The notes under the pieces were generated by a model. The model was not told the origin of the DNA. It saw nothing but the letters and a program-made list of their open reading frames with translations, and ran no database searches. This document shows, in pieces, positions 42,687-51,580 of a stretch of DNA of 64,000 bases; positions within the stretch are counted from its first letter, which is position 1; each line of letters opens with the position of its first letter. Both the position numbers and the translations under genes were made by a program. Location: NCBI RefSeq assembly GCF_018614205.1, contig NZ_JAGGOS010000019.1, positions 62,728-126,727 of the forward strand, in the 5' to 3' direction. The DNA is from Streptomyces sp. ISL-36. GTDB taxonomy: Bacteria; Actinomycetota; Actinomycetes; Streptomycetales; Streptomycetaceae.

Positions 42687-42752
42687 CTGAGGTTTTCCTG
42701 AGGGGTCTCCGTCGGGGGTTTCCTGAGGGGGGTTTCCTGAGGGGGTCTGAGG
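42687..42752 (-). promoter_or_regulatory. Cluster of five CTGAGG (CCTCAG) repeats before the aminopeptidase gene
   Basis: On the plus strand CTGAGG occurs at 42687, 42698, 42723, 42737 and 42747; three copies are the longer TTTCCTGAGG. The pair at 42687/42698 is spaced exactly 11 bases, the usual spacing of OmpR/PhoB-type direct repeats. The cluster begins 54 bases upstream of the gene start. Confidence 0.6.
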
Positions 42753-42762
42753 GCGGCAGCCG

Positions 42763-44061
42763 TCAGACCGCGACGGGCAGGCGCAGCACGAAGCGGGCGC
42801 CGCCGCGCTCGCCCGGGCCGGCGGAGAGGCTCCCGCCGTGCGCGTGGGCGACCCAGGAGGCGATGGAGAGCCCGAGCCCGGTGGACCCCGACCCACTGCG
42901 GAACCGCTCGAACAGGGAATCCGCCACCCCGGGAGGCAGCCCGGGACCGGCGTCCTCGACCGTCACGGTCGCCTCGTGCGCCCCGGAGACCACCTCGATC
43001 CGGACGTCGGCGGCGACGCCGGGAGCGTGGCCGTGGGCGAGCGCGTTGCCCAGGAGGTTCGCCACGGCCCGGCGCGCCAGGTCCGGATCGGCCACCACGA
43101 CCGTCTCCTCGGCCCGGACCGACACCGTGTGGCCCTCCGACGGGGTGTCCGCGACGACCGCCTCCACCAACTGGTCCAGCCGCAGCGGCTCCCGGGCGAG
43201 CGTCTGTACCCCGGTCATCAGCCGCGCCCGGGTGAGCAGCCCGTCGACGAGACCGCCCATGCCGTCCGCGAGCCGCATCGTCCGGCGCAGCACGTCGGTG
43301 CCGTCCGTCTCCCCGCGCAGCGCCGTCTCCGCGAGCATCCGCAGCGAGGCGACCGGAGTCCGCAGATCGTGCGCCGCGTCGGCGAGGAACGACTCCTGCT
43401 GCCGCAGTGCCGCCAACGCCGGACGGATCGCCCTTCCGGACAGCGCATGGCCGACCGCCGCGGACAGACACACCAGGACGGCGCAGCCGACGCTCAGCAG
43501 CCACGTCGTGCGACGGTGGTCGGCGCGTGCCGGCGACGTCTCGTACACGGTGACCACGGCTCCGTCCCGGCCCTCGTCGCCCTCCGCGTCCGGAGCGAAG
43601 AAGGGCTCGGCGAAGAGCCGGACCGGTCGGCCGTCCGCAGTGCGCCGGTCGACGGCGACGACGTCCTCCCGGCGGACGGCGGTCTCGGCCACCGCCAGGA
43701 CGTCGGCGGGGCGCCCGGCCAGACAGGGCTCGTCCGGGGCGAAGTCGACGACGGGACCCGAGGACCCGTCCCGGGGCACCGAGAACACCGTCAGCGGCGG
43801 GCAGCCGGTGTCCATGACGTCGACGAGATCGCGGGTGTCGGGCCGGTCGTCCTCGTCGTACGTGAGGAGGCTGATCGCCTGGGTGGTGTCGAGGTTCATC
43901 GACCGGTCGAGCTGCTCGCGCCACCGCGCGTCGTCGCTGCGCACGGCGAAGACGGCCATCGCGACCAGCCCCACGGCACTGGTGAGAGCGAACAGCGCGG
44001 TGATCCTCCGGCGCAGCCGGCGCACCCGGCCGGTCGGGGTGAGCTCCCGGCGTTTTCTCAC
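42763..44061 (-). CDS. Two-component sensor histidine kinase
   Basis: A 432-residue membrane kinase. It has a membrane span near residues 17-37 and an external sensor of about 150 residues. A second span at about 190-215 (LLSVGCAVLVCLSAAVGHAL) follows, with a short linker, the His-box ESFLADAAHDLRTPVASLR, the N-box NLLGNALAHG and the G-boxes VEDAGPGLPPG and STGLGLSIASWVAHAHGG. GTG start overlapping the stop of the response regulator gene (GTGA). It probably senses an envelope or extracellular condition and phosphorylates the adjacent regulator; the downstream secreted peptidase is a likely target. Confidence 0.92.
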   Translation of the reverse strand: MRKRRELTPTGRVRRLRRRITALFALTSAVGLVAMAVFAVRSDDARWREQLDRSMNLDTTQAISLLTYDEDDRPDTRDLVDVMDTGCPPLTVFSVPRDGSSGPVVDFAPDEPCLAGRPADVLAVAETAVRREDVVAVDRRTADGRPVRLFAEPFFAPDAEGDEGRDGAVVTVYETSPARADHRRTTWLLSVGCAVLVCLSAAVGHALSGRAIRPALAALRQQESFLADAAHDLRTPVASLRMLAETALRGETDGTDVLRRTMRLADGMGGLVDGLLTRARLMTGVQTLAREPLRLDQLVEAVVADTPSEGHTVSVRAEETVVVADPDLARRAVANLLGNALAHGHAPGVAADVRIEVVSGAHEATVTVEDAGPGLPPGVADSLFERFRSGSGSTGLGLSIASWVAHAHGGSLSAGPGERGGARFVLRLPVAV

Positions 44062-44729
44062 CCGCGCTCCCCGGGAGCCAGCCGGTAGCCGACCCCGCGT
44101 ACGGTCAGGACCAGCGGCGGGTCCCCGAGTTTGCGGCGGAGCTGGGAGACCAGCACCTCCAGCACGTTGGAGCGCGGTTCCGCCATCTCGTCCCAGCAGC
44201 TCTCGATCAGCTCCGCCCGGGACACGGCCTGATCGGCGCGGGCCACCAAGACCTCGAGGACGGCGAACTCCCGTCCCGTGAGCGTCAGCAGGACACCGGC
44301 GCGGCGGACCTGCCGCCGCGCGGTGTCGATCTCGAGGTCGGCGACCCGGTGGACGGGAGGCCGGACGACGGCCGCCCTGCGGCACAGGCTCCGCACCCGG
44401 GCGACGAGCTCGGCCACGGCGAACGGCTTCACCAGGTAGTCGTCCCCACCGCTCGCGAAACCGTCGACCCGGTCGGCCACCGTGTCACGGGCCGTCAGGA
44501 AGAGTACGGGCACGGCACCGCCGCCGCTGCGCATTTCGGCGACGTACGCGGCGGCGTCACCGGAGGGCAGCATCCGGTCGAGGACCACGCAGTCGTAGGC
44601 CGTGACGAAGAGCGCCTCGTCCGCCTGGGGGAGGTCCGCGACCTCGTCGACCGCGAACCCGGCGGCGCGCAGCGCGGCGGCCACCCCGAAACGCAGATCC
44701 TCGTCGTCCTCGACCAGCAGCACCCGCAC
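44058..44729 (-). CDS. OmpR-family response regulator
   Basis: A 223-residue regulator. The receiver domain (about 1-120) has the acidic pair VLLVEDDEDL, the phosphorylated Asp in DCVVLDRMLPSG, the Thr in LFLTARD and the Lys in YLVKPFAV. The winged-helix domain (about 130-220) ends VSQLRRKLGDPPLVLTVRGVGYRL. GTG at 44729 gives a normal N-terminus; the longer frame starts in the intergenic region. It overlaps the kinase gene by four bases and is divergent from the subtilase gene across 254 bases. Confidence 0.93.
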   Translation of the reverse strand: MRVLLVEDDEDLRFGVAAALRAAGFAVDEVADLPQADEALFVTAYDCVVLDRMLPSGDAAAYVAEMRSGGGAVPVLFLTARDTVADRVDGFASGGDDYLVKPFAVAELVARVRSLCRRAAVVRPPVHRVADLEIDTARRQVRRAGVLLTLTGREFAVLEVLVARADQAVSRAELIESCWDEMAEPRSNVLEVLVSQLRRKLGDPPLVLTVRGVGYRLAPGERG

Positions 44730-44983
44730 GGCGCCCACGATAACCGCCCGGCCGGGTGGCCCGACCACCGGACGCCCGTCCTCGCGGATCGGACGAACGA
44801 AGCGGTCACCACGGAGCAAACCCGTCCTGATCACCACCCCGTCAGGTCAACACTCTGTAACGCCAACAGGCTTGTCGGACAGAAGACTTCCTTCCGCACC
44901 ACATCGTCTGGGATCTTGCGTCCACCCCACACATCACACGGCCCGGCGGCGCCACCAGCGCCTTCGGGTCATCGGAGGACGCG

Positions 44984-46795
44984 ATGTTTTCCCTCATATC
45001 CAGTCGGCTGAGACATTCCGCTCTGGCGGCAGCCGCCCTCGGCGCGACCGTGGCGCTCGCGGCGCCCGCCGGATTCGCCCACGCTTCACCGACGACCACC
45101 CCGGAGCCCGCGGGCGCCTCGGCGGCCAGGACGACGGCGCCGGCGGCGGCCCCCGCGGCCTGGGCGGCCGGCACCCGCGCCTACCTGGTGATCACCACGC
45201 CCGGTGACACCACCGCCGTGCGCACCGCCGTCGCCAACAACGGCGGTTCCGTCTTCGCGTCCTACGACGCGATCGGCGTGATCGTGGCCCACTCCACCTC
45301 GACGGCCTTCGCCTCGACGATGCGCGCCGTCAGCGGCGTCCAGCAGGTCGGCGCGACCCGGACCTCCGACGTCCCGGCCGACGCCTACAACCCGGCGCTC
45401 CCCGCGAACCCGGCCCAGTCGACGACGACGCTCACCGAGTCCAACCGCTGGGACATGACGCAGATCAAGGCCGACCAGGCCTGGGCGGTGACCACCGGTT
45501 CGGCCTCCGTCAAGGTCGGTGTCCTCGACACCGGCGTGGACGACCAGCACCAGGACATCGCGCCCAACTTCAACGCGGCCGACTCGGTCTCCTGCGCCTA
45601 CGGCAAGGCGGACACCCGCGCCGGCGCCTGGCGGGACGTCGGCACCCACGGCACCCACGTCGCCGGCACGATCGCCGCCGCGAAGAACGGCAAGGGCGTC
45701 ATCGGCGTCGCGCCGGGCGTGAAGCTCTCCTCGGTCCGCATCGCCGAGCCGACCAGCAGCCTCTTCTTCGCCGAGAACACCGTCTGCGGCTTCATGTGGG
45801 CCGGTGACCACGGCTTCAAGGTCACCAACAACAGCTACTACACGGACCCCTGGGCGTTCAACTGCCCCGACAACGTGGACCAGGCCGCCATCATCGAGGG
45901 CGTCCGGCGTGCGCAGGAGTACGCGGAGAACAAGGGCTCGCTGCAGATCGCCGCGGCAGGCAACTCCAACTACGACCTGGCGAACAAGACGACCGACAGC
46001 GAGAGCCCGAACGACTCCACGCCGGTCACCCGCACCATCACCAACGCCTGCATCGACATCCCGACCGAGCTCCCCGGTGTCGTGACGGTCTCGGCCATGG
46101 GCAGCGGCAACGTCAAGGCCTCGTACTCCAACTTCGGCAACGGCGTCATCGACATCGCGGCCCCCGGCGGCGACGGCACCTCCGGTGTGTACTCGACGCT
46201 GCCGGGCGGCAAGTACGGCAGCAAGAGCGGTACGTCGATGGCCTCCCCGCACGTGGCGGGCGTCGCCGCGCTCATGGCGAGCGTCAACCCGGCCCTCACC
46301 CCGGCCGACCTCCGCGCCCGTCTCGCCTCGCAGGCCAACGACACCGCCTGCCCCTCCGACAGCCGCTGCACGGGCACCACGGCGAAGAACGGCTTCTTCG
46401 GCGAGGGCCAGACCGACGCGCTGAAGGCCGTCGGCGGCGCCACCCCGCCGGCCGGAAAGTACTTCGAGAACCTCACCGACGTCACGATCGCCGACAACGC
46501 CACCGTGGAGAGCCCGATCACGGTCTCCGGGGTGACGGGCAACGCTCCGGCCACCCTCAAGGTGGGCGTGGACATCAAGCACACGTACATCGGTGACCTG
46601 AAGGTCGATCTGGTGGCCCCGGACGGCACCGTCTACACGGTGCACAACCGGACCGGCAGCGGCACGGACAACATCGTCCAGACCTTCACCGTCAACGCCT
46701 CCTCCGAGGTCGCGAACGGTGTCTGGAAGCTCCGTGTGAACGACAACGCCAGCCAGGACACCGGCAGGATCGACGCCTGGAACCTGACCTTCTAG
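44984..46795 (+). CDS. Secreted subtilisin-type serine protease (S8) with C-terminal P domain
   Basis: A 603-residue exported protease. It has a signal peptide (about 1-30, core SALAAAALGATVALAAPA) and an I9-type inhibitor prodomain (about 60-125). In the catalytic domain Asp182 is in VGVLDTGVD, His222 in GTHGTHVAGT and Ser418 in KSGTSMASPHVAGVAAL. A proprotein-convertase P domain follows at about 495-603 (TVESPITVSGV, HTYIGDLKVDLVAPDG, WKLRVNDNA). ATG start with GGAGGACG upstream. It is divergent from the response regulator gene. A perfect hairpin follows the stop. Confidence 0.93.
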   Translation: MFSLISSRLRHSALAAAALGATVALAAPAGFAHASPTTTPEPAGASAARTTAPAAAPAAWAAGTRAYLVITTPGDTTAVRTAVANNGGSVFASYDAIGVIVAHSTSTAFASTMRAVSGVQQVGATRTSDVPADAYNPALPANPAQSTTTLTESNRWDMTQIKADQAWAVTTGSASVKVGVLDTGVDDQHQDIAPNFNAADSVSCAYGKADTRAGAWRDVGTHGTHVAGTIAAAKNGKGVIGVAPGVKLSSVRIAEPTSSLFFAENTVCGFMWAGDHGFKVTNNSYYTDPWAFNCPDNVDQAAIIEGVRRAQEYAENKGSLQIAAAGNSNYDLANKTTDSESPNDSTPVTRTITNACIDIPTELPGVVTVSAMGSGNVKASYSNFGNGVIDIAAPGGDGTSGVYSTLPGGKYGSKSGTSMASPHVAGVAALMASVNPALTPADLRARLASQANDTACPSDSRCTGTTAKNGFFGEGQTDALKAVGGATPPAGKYFENLTDVTIADNATVESPITVSGVTGNAPATLKVGVDIKHTYIGDLKVDLVAPDGTVYTVHNRTGSGTDNIVQTFTVNASSEVANGVWKLRVNDNASQDTGRIDAWNLTF

Positions 46796-46812
46796 CCCGA
46801 GCCTTCTCATGG

Positions 46813-46849
46813 AGGCGCCCGCCCCGGCAGCATGCCGGGGCGGGCGCCT
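46813..46849. terminator. Perfect 16-base-pair hairpin after the subtilase gene
   Basis: AGGCGCCCGCCCCGGC pairs with GCCGGGGCGGGCGCCT around a five-base loop, 18 bases after the subtilase stop and 21 bases after the stop of the GMC gene on the other strand. Confidence 0.88.
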
Positions 46850-46870
46850 TGCCGCTCTTCGGGCGTCCGG

Positions 46871-48442
46871 TCAGGCGTCCGCGCGCAGCAGGTCGGCGCA
46901 CTTCTCGCCGATCATCATCGTCGTGATGCACGGGTTGACGGTCACGAGGTCCGGCATGACCGACCCGTCCGCGACCCGCAGCCCCTGCACGCCCTTGACC
47001 CGCAGCCGGGCGTCGAGCGGCGCCGAGCGGTCGTCGTCCGCGCCCATCTTCACCGTGCACGCCGGGTGGTAGACCGTGTTGTGCGTCTTGTGGATGTAGT
47101 CGAGCAGTTCGTCGGCGGTACGGACGTCGGGCCCGGGGGCGAGCTCGGCCCCCGCCCATCCGGCGAGCGCCGGCTGGGCCACGATCCGGCGGGCCAGTTC
47201 GATGCCGTACGTCATGACCCGTACATCGTGCTCGTGCGTGAAGTACCGCGGGTCGACCTTCGGCTTGTCGCGGTAGTCGCGGGTGCGCAGCCGTACCGTG
47301 CCGCGCGAGCGCGCACGGGTGACGTTGGGCGTCAGACAGAAGGCGTTCTCGGACGTCGGATAGCCGTGCCGGGCGGTGTTCATGTCGAAGGGCACCGAAC
47401 CGTAGTGGAACATCAGGTCCGGCCGGTCCAGACCGGGCTCGGTGTCGTAGAAGATGCCCGCCTCCCACCACTGGCTCGACGTGGTGGTCATCGGCTGCTT
47501 CGCCTCCCACATGACGACGCCCTCGGGATGGTCCTGGAGGTTCTCGCCGACCCCCGCGGAGTCCACGAGCACCTCCACGCCCACCTCGCGCAGATGCTCG
47601 GCGGGCCCGATGCCCGACAGCATCAGCAGCTTGGGCGTGTCGATCGAGCCGCAGGAGACGACGACCTCGCGGCGGGCACGGACCGTGCGGGTGTGGACGA
47701 GGTCCGGATCCAGGTACTCGGCGCCGACGCACCGCGTCCCCTCGAACACCAGCCGCTTGGCCCGCACCCCGGTACGTATCTCCAGGTTCGGCCGCTTGCC
47801 CATCACCGGGTGGAGGTACGCCACCGAAGAGGACTGCCGGATGTTGTTCTCGTCCGCGTTGATCTGGAACCAGTTCGCGCCCCGCACCACCGTCGTACCG
47901 GTGTTGAACGGCGTCGTCGGTATGCCCGCCTGCGCGCACGCCTCCAGGAGGGCGGAGCCGCACGGGTCGCCGCCCTTGAGGCTGCGCAGCTTCACCGGCC
48001 CCGACCGGCCGTGGTGGTCGCCGGGAGCGTCGTTGTTCTCGAGTCTGCGGTACAGCGGGAACAGGTCCGCCGCGCTCCAGCCCGTACAGCCGGCCGCCGC
48101 CCAGTCGTCCAGGTCCTCCGCGGGCGCCCAGAAGGCGATGCACGAGTTGTGCGAGGAACAGCCGCCGAGGACCTTGGCACGGGCGTGCCGCATGAAGCTG
48201 TTGCCGCTCGCCTGCGGCTCGACCGGGTAGTCCCAGTCGTAGCCGGAGTCCAGCAGGCCCATCCACCGTTCCAGCTTCAGGACGTTGTCGTCCCCGACGT
48301 CGCTGGGGCCCGCCTCCAGGACGCACACCGTGACGGAGGGGTCCTCGCTGAGCCGCGCCGCGACGACGTTGCCCGCGGTGCCGCCGCCGACGACGACGTA
48401 GTCGAACTCTGCGTGTTCCGCGTGGTCGAACGCTTCGGTCAT
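46871..48442 (-). CDS. GMC oxidoreductase, probable choline dehydrogenase
   Basis: A 523-residue FAD enzyme of the glucose-methanol-choline family. FAD binding is YVVVGGGTAGNVVAARLSED. The GMC signature region reads HARAKVLGGCSSHNSCIAFWAP, with Cys-Ser-Ser-His in place of the usual SSSxN of BetA. The second signature is SCGSIDTPKLLMLSGIGP and the C-terminal catalytic pair lies in NTVYHPACTVKMG and VTVNPCITTMMIGEK. It probably oxidises choline to betaine aldehyde, the substrate of the aldehyde dehydrogenase in the same operon. ATG start overlapping the permease stop (ATGA). It is the last gene of the operon. Choline as substrate is inferred from context. Confidence 0.82.
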   Translation of the reverse strand: MTEAFDHAEHAEFDYVVVGGGTAGNVVAARLSEDPSVTVCVLEAGPSDVGDDNVLKLERWMGLLDSGYDWDYPVEPQASGNSFMRHARAKVLGGCSSHNSCIAFWAPAEDLDDWAAAGCTGWSAADLFPLYRRLENNDAPGDHHGRSGPVKLRSLKGGDPCGSALLEACAQAGIPTTPFNTGTTVVRGANWFQINADENNIRQSSSVAYLHPVMGKRPNLEIRTGVRAKRLVFEGTRCVGAEYLDPDLVHTRTVRARREVVVSCGSIDTPKLLMLSGIGPAEHLREVGVEVLVDSAGVGENLQDHPEGVVMWEAKQPMTTTSSQWWEAGIFYDTEPGLDRPDLMFHYGSVPFDMNTARHGYPTSENAFCLTPNVTRARSRGTVRLRTRDYRDKPKVDPRYFTHEHDVRVMTYGIELARRIVAQPALAGWAGAELAPGPDVRTADELLDYIHKTHNTVYHPACTVKMGADDDRSAPLDARLRVKGVQGLRVADGSVMPDLVTVNPCITTMMIGEKCADLLRADA

Positions 48443-49992
48443 GAGGGGGTGACCTCCTTCAGTGCGACGGGCTCGGGGGGCGTCACGGCGGCGTGCTCGG
48501 CGAGGACGCCCGTACGGTGCCGCTGGACGAACCAGTAGTAGGTGAAGCCGCCCAGCGCGATCGCGCCGACGAACAGGACCGCGCCCCAGCGCAGGTACCA
48601 GTGGTACGGCTCGGCGGCGTTGTAGACCGCGGCCCGCGGCCAGATGAGATTGAGCGTCATGGCGCCGCCCCACAGCACGGCGAGGATGTTGACGGGAATG
48701 CCCCAGCGGCCGAGCGAGAACCTGCCCTCGGCCGGCTGCCACCGGCCGCGCAGCCGCGCCACCAGCATCGGCAGGGTGACCAGCAGATACGCCACGTAGA
48801 TCATGACGATGCCGATGCTCGTGACCACCGTGAAGATCTGCGGCTGGCGGATGTTGACCAGCAGGATCGCCAGCGCGAGCACCCCGATGATCACGGTCGG
48901 CAGGATCGGGGTGCCGAACCGCGGGCTGACCTTGGCGAGCCGCGAGGAGGCGGGCAGGTTGTTGTCCCTCGCCATGGCGAAGGCGAGCCGGACCGCCGCC
49001 GTGTGCACGGCCAGCGCACAGACGGTGACCGCGATCAGCACGCACCACAGCATGGCCTTGCCGGCCGTCGGGCCGAGCACGTCCAGGACGACGAACTGCA
49101 GCCCGTCGGAGGACAGCTTCTCGCCCCGCAGATTCGAGACGCTCATGAGGGCGAGGATCAGGATGAGCCCACCGAGGACGAACGAGGCGACGATGGCCCG
49201 GATGATGGCGCGCGGCGCGTTGCGCGAGGGATCGAGGGACTCCTCACCGAGCGAGGCCGCGGTGTCGAAGCCGTACATCACGTAGGCCGAGGCGAGTGAG
49301 GCGATCAGGAACGCGCCGAGATAGCCGAAGGACTGGCCCGAGCCGGTGCCGGCCGTATCGGTGACGACCTGAGGGCCGCGGACGACGTTCACCGCAAGCA
49401 GCACGATCAGCACGACCGTGGCGATGAGTTCGAGGAAGACACCGGCCGTGTTGATCCGCGCCATCAGCTTCACACCGAAGGCGTTGACGACGGTGGTGAA
49501 GAGGATCAGCCCCGCGGCCAGCACCACCGCGTTGGTCGCCACGTCGTACGTCCCCGTTCCGTCCCCCACGAACTGGAAGACGGAGGATATCTGAGGGAGC
49601 GTCAGTTGGTAGGCGAGGGCGACGGCGGCGATCGAGACGACCGAGGCGATGAGCATCATCCAGCCGGCGAGCCAGCCGACGTGCCCGTTCCCGACCTTCT
49701 TGGCCCAGTTGTAGATGGAGCCCGCCACCGGGTAGCGGGCGGCCAGCTCGGCGAAGCAGAGCGCGACCATGAACTGCCCGGCGAAGACCATCGGCCAGGA
49801 CCACCAGTAGGCGGGGCCGCCACTGGCGAAGCCGAAGTAGAAGAGCTGGAAGGTGCCGGTGAGGATCGAGATGTACGAGATGCCGGCCGCGAACGTGTGG
49901 AAGTTGCCGAGCGTCCGTTTGAGTTCAGGACGGTAGCCGAACTCGGTGAGCTCTGCGTCGTCGCCCGGCGGAGAAAGGGGAGCAGTTGCCAT
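48439..49992 (-). CDS. APC-family permease, probable choline/betaine or amine importer
   Basis: A 517-residue membrane protein with about 12-14 hydrophobic segments of the amino acid-polyamine-organocation superfamily. Segment 1 has FHTFAAGISYISILTGTFQLFYFG and the loop after it AELAARYPVAGSIYNWAKK; MYGFDTAASLGEES is the typical segment 6 region. It resembles the choline/GABA-type permeases of Streptomyces. The genes around it degrade choline and glycine betaine, so one of these or a related amine is the likely cargo. ATG start 30 bases after the aldehyde dehydrogenase stop. Confidence 0.82.
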   Translation of the reverse strand: MATAPLSPPGDDAELTEFGYRPELKRTLGNFHTFAAGISYISILTGTFQLFYFGFASGGPAYWWSWPMVFAGQFMVALCFAELAARYPVAGSIYNWAKKVGNGHVGWLAGWMMLIASVVSIAAVALAYQLTLPQISSVFQFVGDGTGTYDVATNAVVLAAGLILFTTVVNAFGVKLMARINTAGVFLELIATVVLIVLLAVNVVRGPQVVTDTAGTGSGQSFGYLGAFLIASLASAYVMYGFDTAASLGEESLDPSRNAPRAIIRAIVASFVLGGLILILALMSVSNLRGEKLSSDGLQFVVLDVLGPTAGKAMLWCVLIAVTVCALAVHTAAVRLAFAMARDNNLPASSRLAKVSPRFGTPILPTVIIGVLALAILLVNIRQPQIFTVVTSIGIVMIYVAYLLVTLPMLVARLRGRWQPAEGRFSLGRWGIPVNILAVLWGGAMTLNLIWPRAAVYNAAEPYHWYLRWGAVLFVGAIALGGFTYYWFVQRHRTGVLAEHAAVTPPEPVALKEVTPS

Positions 49993-50022
49993 GGGTCAAC
50001 TCCTGGACAGTAGAGATACGTT

Positions 50023-51489
50023 TCAGGCGAACCAGGCCTGCGGCTCCGGAGCGGTGTTGCGCCAGATGTGCTTCGTCTCGCGGTACTCCGCGAGGCCCGC
50101 GGGACCCAGCTCACGCCCGGTACCGGACTGCTTGAACCCGCCCCACTCCGCCTGCGGCAGATAGGGGTGGTAGTCGTTGATCCACACCGTGCCCAGCCGC
50201 AGCCGGGCCGCCACGCGCCGCGCCCGGCCCTCGTCGGAGGTCCACACCGCGCCGGCCAGGCCGTAGATCGTGTCGTTCGCCAGCCGCACGGCCTCGTCCT
50301 CGTCGCGGAACCGCTCCACGGTCAGCACCGGGCCGAAGGACTCCTCCCGCACCACCGACATGCCGGCACGGCACTCGTCGAGCACGGTCGGCAGGTAGTA
50401 GAAGCCCGCGTCGTACGTCGGGCCCTCGGGCCTGGCTCCGCCGCAGCGCAGCACCGCGCCCTCCGCCACCCCGGCCGCGACGTACGCCTCGACCTTCGCG
50501 CGATGGGCGGCCGAGATCAGCGGCCCGGTCTGCGCCCGCTCGTCGAAGGGCCCGCCGAGCCGGATCTCGCGGGCCCTGCGCACGACCTCGTCGACGAACC
50601 GGTCGTGCAGCGAGTCCTCCACGAGCAGCCGCGCACCGGCCGAGCAGACCTGCCCCGAGTGCAGGAACACCGCGGTCAGCGCCATGTCCACGGCCGTCTC
50701 GAAATCGGCGTCGGCGAAGACGATGTTGGGGTTCTTGCCGCCGAGTTCCAGCGCGACCTTCTTCACCGTCCCGGCGGCCGCCGCCATCAGCCGGCGGCCG
50801 GTCTGCAGACCGCCGGTGAAGGAGAGTAGATCGACGTCCGGATGGTCGGCGAGCGGCGCGCCCGCCTCCGGGCCCGCGCCCAGCACGAGGTTGGCGACAC
50901 CGTCCGGCAGCCCGGCCTCGGCGAGGAGACGCATCAGATGGATCGCCGTGTGAGGGGTGAGCTCGCTGGGCTTCAGGACGAAGGTGTTGCCCGCGGCGAG
51001 CGCCGGCGCCACCTTCCAGGCCGTCTGGAGCAGCGGATAGTTCCACGGAGTGATCAGCCCGCACACACCGACCGGCTCGTACACGACCTGGCTGTCGGCG
51101 TTCGCCGTGCCCGTGTCGATCACCCGGCCCGTCTCCGCCGCCGCGAGCCGCCCGAAGTAGCGGAAGCAGTTCACGATGTCGTCGATGTCGTACGCGCTCT
51201 CCACCAGGCGCTTGCCGGTGTCGAGGGACTCGGCGCGGGCCAGGGCGTCCTTGTCGCGTGCGAGCAGGTCGGCGACGCGCAGCAGCAGGTCACCGCGGTC
51301 CGCGGCCGGGGTCGTGGGCCAAGGGCCCTCGTCGAAGGCACGGCGAGCGGCCGCGATCGCCTCGACGGTGTCCTTGACGCCGGCCTCGTCGACGACAGCG
51401 ACGAGGTCGCCGTCGGCGGGGCACCGGATCTCCCGGGTCCGCCCGTCGAGCGCGGACCGCCAGGTTCCGCCGATGAAGAGTTCGGGCAT
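50023..51489 (-). CDS. betB: Aldehyde dehydrogenase, probable betaine aldehyde dehydrogenase
   Basis: A 488-residue NAD(P)-dependent enzyme. The cofactor region is GLITPWNYPLLQTAWKVAPALAAGNTFVLKP. The general base Glu is in KVALELGGKNPNIVF and the nucleophile Cys in LHSGQVCSAGARLLVE. It ends with the usual GGFKQSGTGRELGPAGLAEY. It would oxidise betaine aldehyde to glycine betaine, the substrate of the Rieske oxygenase encoded upstream. ATG start 91 bases after the oxygenase stop, the largest gap in the operon. The substrate is inferred from the operon. Confidence 0.87.
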   Translation of the reverse strand: MPELFIGGTWRSALDGRTREIRCPADGDLVAVVDEAGVKDTVEAIAAARRAFDEGPWPTTPAADRGDLLLRVADLLARDKDALARAESLDTGKRLVESAYDIDDIVNCFRYFGRLAAAETGRVIDTGTANADSQVVYEPVGVCGLITPWNYPLLQTAWKVAPALAAGNTFVLKPSELTPHTAIHLMRLLAEAGLPDGVANLVLGAGPEAGAPLADHPDVDLLSFTGGLQTGRRLMAAAAGTVKKVALELGGKNPNIVFADADFETAVDMALTAVFLHSGQVCSAGARLLVEDSLHDRFVDEVVRRAREIRLGGPFDERAQTGPLISAAHRAKVEAYVAAGVAEGAVLRCGGARPEGPTYDAGFYYLPTVLDECRAGMSVVREESFGPVLTVERFRDEDEAVRLANDTIYGLAGAVWTSDEGRARRVAARLRLGTVWINDYHPYLPQAEWGGFKQSGTGRELGPAGLAEYRETKHIWRNTAPEPQAWFA

Positions 51490-51580
51490 GCTTCTCGTTC
51501 CTCCTGGTCAGCGCCCTAGTGGCGCACCCTTGCGGCTGGGTACCTCACCGGACGATCGCGTTCCATGCCGAATGTGACGG

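Noticed and set aside
40658..43924. 1088-codon minus-strand open frame spanning the peptidase and kinase genes
   Set aside because: It passes through both real genes in another frame; only its last 63 codons, from the ATG at 40849, are a credible small gene.
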